Made by a program: the position numbers and the translations under genes
Part shown: positions 5,891 through 7,189 of the stretch, in pieces
Numbering within the stretch: position 1 is the first letter of the stretch
How the letters are laid out: every line of letters begins with the position of its first letter
The notes under the pieces: generated by a model
The model's database searches: none
Seen by the model: only the letters and a program-made list of their open reading frames with translations
What the model was told of the DNA's origin: nothing
DNA from: Sulfurimonas sp.
GTDB taxonomy: Bacteria; Campylobacterota; Campylobacteria; Campylobacterales; Sulfurimonadaceae
Length of the DNA stretch: 7,189 nt
Assembly (NCBI GenBank): GCA_027063295.1
Contig: JAMORZ010000136.1
Location: 1 to 7,189 of the forward strand
Direction: 5' to 3'

Positions 5891-7189
5891 ATGTCACTTT
5901 CAAGAAGAGAATTTCTGAAAAGTTCAGCAGCAGCATCTGCAGCAGCAGCTATTGGTATGAGTGTACCAGCAGAGCTAGAAGCAAGTGCAAGTGCAGCTGA
6001 GAGTGGCTGGAGATGGGACAAGGCAGCTTGTCGTTTCTGTGGTACAGGTTGTGGAATTATGATGGCAACCAAAAACGGCAAGATCGTTGCTGTTAAGGGG
6101 GATCCTGCAGCTCCAGTAAATCGTGGTCTTAACTGTATTAAGGGTTATTTTAATGCGAAGATTATGTATGGTGCAGACAGACTTACTAAGCCTTTACTAC
6201 GTATGAATGCAAATGGTGAGTTTGATAAAAATGGTAACTTTGGTGAAGTTTCTTGGCAACGTGCATTTGATGAGATGGAAAAACATATCAGAAAAGCGCT
6301 TAAAGAGAGTGGTCCTGAAGGTGTAGCTGTATTTGCTTCTGGGCAATACACTGTAATGGAAGGTTATGCAGCACAAAAAATGATGAAAGCAGGATTTAGA
6401 TCAAATGCGATCGATCCAAATGCTCGTCACTGTATGGCATCTGCTGTTGTTGGTTTTTACCAAACATTTGGTATCGATGAGCCTTCTGGTTGTTATGATG
6501 ATATTGAGCTTACTGATACAATCGTATCTTGGGGTTCAAATATGGCAGAGATGCACCCTATCTTATGGTCACGTGTAACAGACAGAAAACTTAGCGATCC
6601 AGATCGTGTAAAAGTTATCAATATGTCAACATACAGACATAGAACATCTGACCTTGCTGATATTGAGATTATCTTCTCACCATCAACTGACCTTGCAATG
6701 TGGAACTATATCGCTAGAGAGATTGTATATAGAGATGATGCTGAAAAAATTATTGATTGGGATTTTATTAAGAAAAACATCATTTTTGCAGCATCTCCAG
6801 TAAATATGGGTTATGGTATGAGAAGAGCTGGTGAGAAGTCACTTACTCCTGTTCGCGAAGATGGTTCTGCTGGTAAATACTCTGCAAAAGAGATGGAAAC
6901 TATCAACCATGAGATGGAACATATCGTATCTGCTAAAGAAGCACCTGCTCTTAAAGTATATGGATACAATGAAGGCGACAAGATGGTTAACAAGCCAGCT
7001 GGTCTTAAGCACTGGGAGATCTCTTTTGAAGAGTACAAAAAATTCCTTGAGCCATATACACTTGATTATGTAGCACGTATCGCTAAAGGTGATCCAGATG
7101 AGCCATTAGAACAATTTAAAGAAAAGCTTCAAACTTTAGCAAATCTTTACATTGAAAAAGGTCGTAAAGTTGTATCTTTCTGGACTATG
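5891..7189 (+). CDS. napA: Periplasmic nitrate reductase catalytic subunit NapA (partial, N-terminal 433 codons)
   Basis: NapA reduces nitrate to nitrite in the periplasm using a molybdenum bis-MGD cofactor and one [4Fe-4S] cluster. The frame is open from 5891 to the right edge, so roughly half the gene is present. The N-terminus has a twin-arginine signal (SRREFLK at 4-10), an Ala/Ser-rich hydrophobic stretch and a probable cleavage region near ASASA (31-35). The cluster is bound by Cys47, Cys50, Cys54 and Cys82 (CRFCGTGC and LNCIKGY). The molybdenum-ligand cysteine is Cys181 in NARHCMASAVVGFYQTFGIDEPSG-type context, and cofactor-binding WGSNMAEMHPILWSR follows at 214-228. The last residues, VVSFWTM, match the conserved SxWTMG segment. 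Residues about 311-385 form an insertion relative to E. coli NapA, as known in Campylobacter-type enzymes. It is divergent from dnaE and preceded by an FNR-type promoter; in this phylum napA usually heads napAGHBFLD, which would lie to the right. Its codons (GGT, GCA, CCA/CCT, CTT) look more biased than those of the minus-strand genes, suggesting high expression. Confidence 0.97.
   Translation, partial: MSLSRREFLKSSAAASAAAAIGMSVPAELEASASAAESGWRWDKAACRFCGTGCGIMMATKNGKIVAVKGDPAAPVNRGLNCIKGYFNAKIMYGADRLTKPLLRMNANGEFDKNGNFGEVSWQRAFDEMEKHIRKALKESGPEGVAVFASGQYTVMEGYAAQKMMKAGFRSNAIDPNARHCMASAVVGFYQTFGIDEPSGCYDDIELTDTIVSWGSNMAEMHPILWSRVTDRKLSDPDRVKVINMSTYRHRTSDLADIEIIFSPSTDLAMWNYIAREIVYRDDAEKIIDWDFIKKNIIFAASPVNMGYGMRRAGEKSLTPVREDGSAGKYSAKEMETINHEMEHIVSAKEAPALKVYGYNEGDKMVNKPAGLKHWEISFEEYKKFLEPYTLDYVARIAKGDPDEPLEQFKEKLQTLANLYIEKGRKVVSFWTM

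Noticed and set aside
5917..5950. GCA triplet run (agcagcagca...gcagcagcagct) as a possible repeat element
   Set aside because: It simply encodes the alanine-rich hydrophobic part of the NapA Tat signal and is in frame with it.

Overview
The window comes from a bacterium that most resembles a Campylobacterota (epsilonproteobacterial) species of the Sulfurimonas/Sulfurovum/Sulfurospirillum/Campylobacter type. Three things point there: a NapA with the insertion usual in that group, a DnaE whose N-terminus (FTHLHLHTEYSLLDGANK) reads like Campylobacter DnaE, and a soluble histidine kinase resembling FlgS of Campylobacter and Helicobacter. The genus cannot be fixed from this window. The DNA is moderately AT-rich.

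Layout: positions 1-5695 hold four tightly packed minus-strand genes. In transcription order they are dnaE (DNA polymerase III alpha, complete), a 97-residue heavy-metal-associated (HMA) domain protein (2-nt gap), an M18-family zinc aminopeptidase (3-nt gap) and a FlgS-like sensor kinase (stop and start share one base in TAATG; its 3' end is outside the window). The junctions are so tight that one transcript with translational coupling is likely. No terminator is visible between the genes. The products (replication, metal binding, peptide turnover, flagellar signalling) do not form one pathway, so this looks like a mixed housekeeping operon.

Positions 5696-5890 are a divergent intergenic region. 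On the minus side is a TATAAT box for dnaE. On the plus side is a nearly ideal class II CRP/FNR-type promoter for napA: a TTGAC-N4-ATCAA palindrome whose centre falls 41.5 bp upstream of the start predicted from an extended -10 (TGATATTAT), followed by a strong AAGGAG ribosome-binding site.

From 5891 to the right edge runs the first 433 codons of napA, the periplasmic nitrate reductase catalytic subunit. It has a Tat signal, a [4Fe-4S] motif and the molybdenum-ligand cysteine. The rest of the gene, and probably the nap operon, lies beyond the window. The region looks like ordinary core chromosome: no mobile element, CRISPR array, tRNA or rRNA was seen, and no clearly novel system. The best leads are the napA promoter architecture, the apparently intact PHP metal site and atypical clamp motif in DnaE, and the conserved-looking small HMA protein coupled to dnaE.
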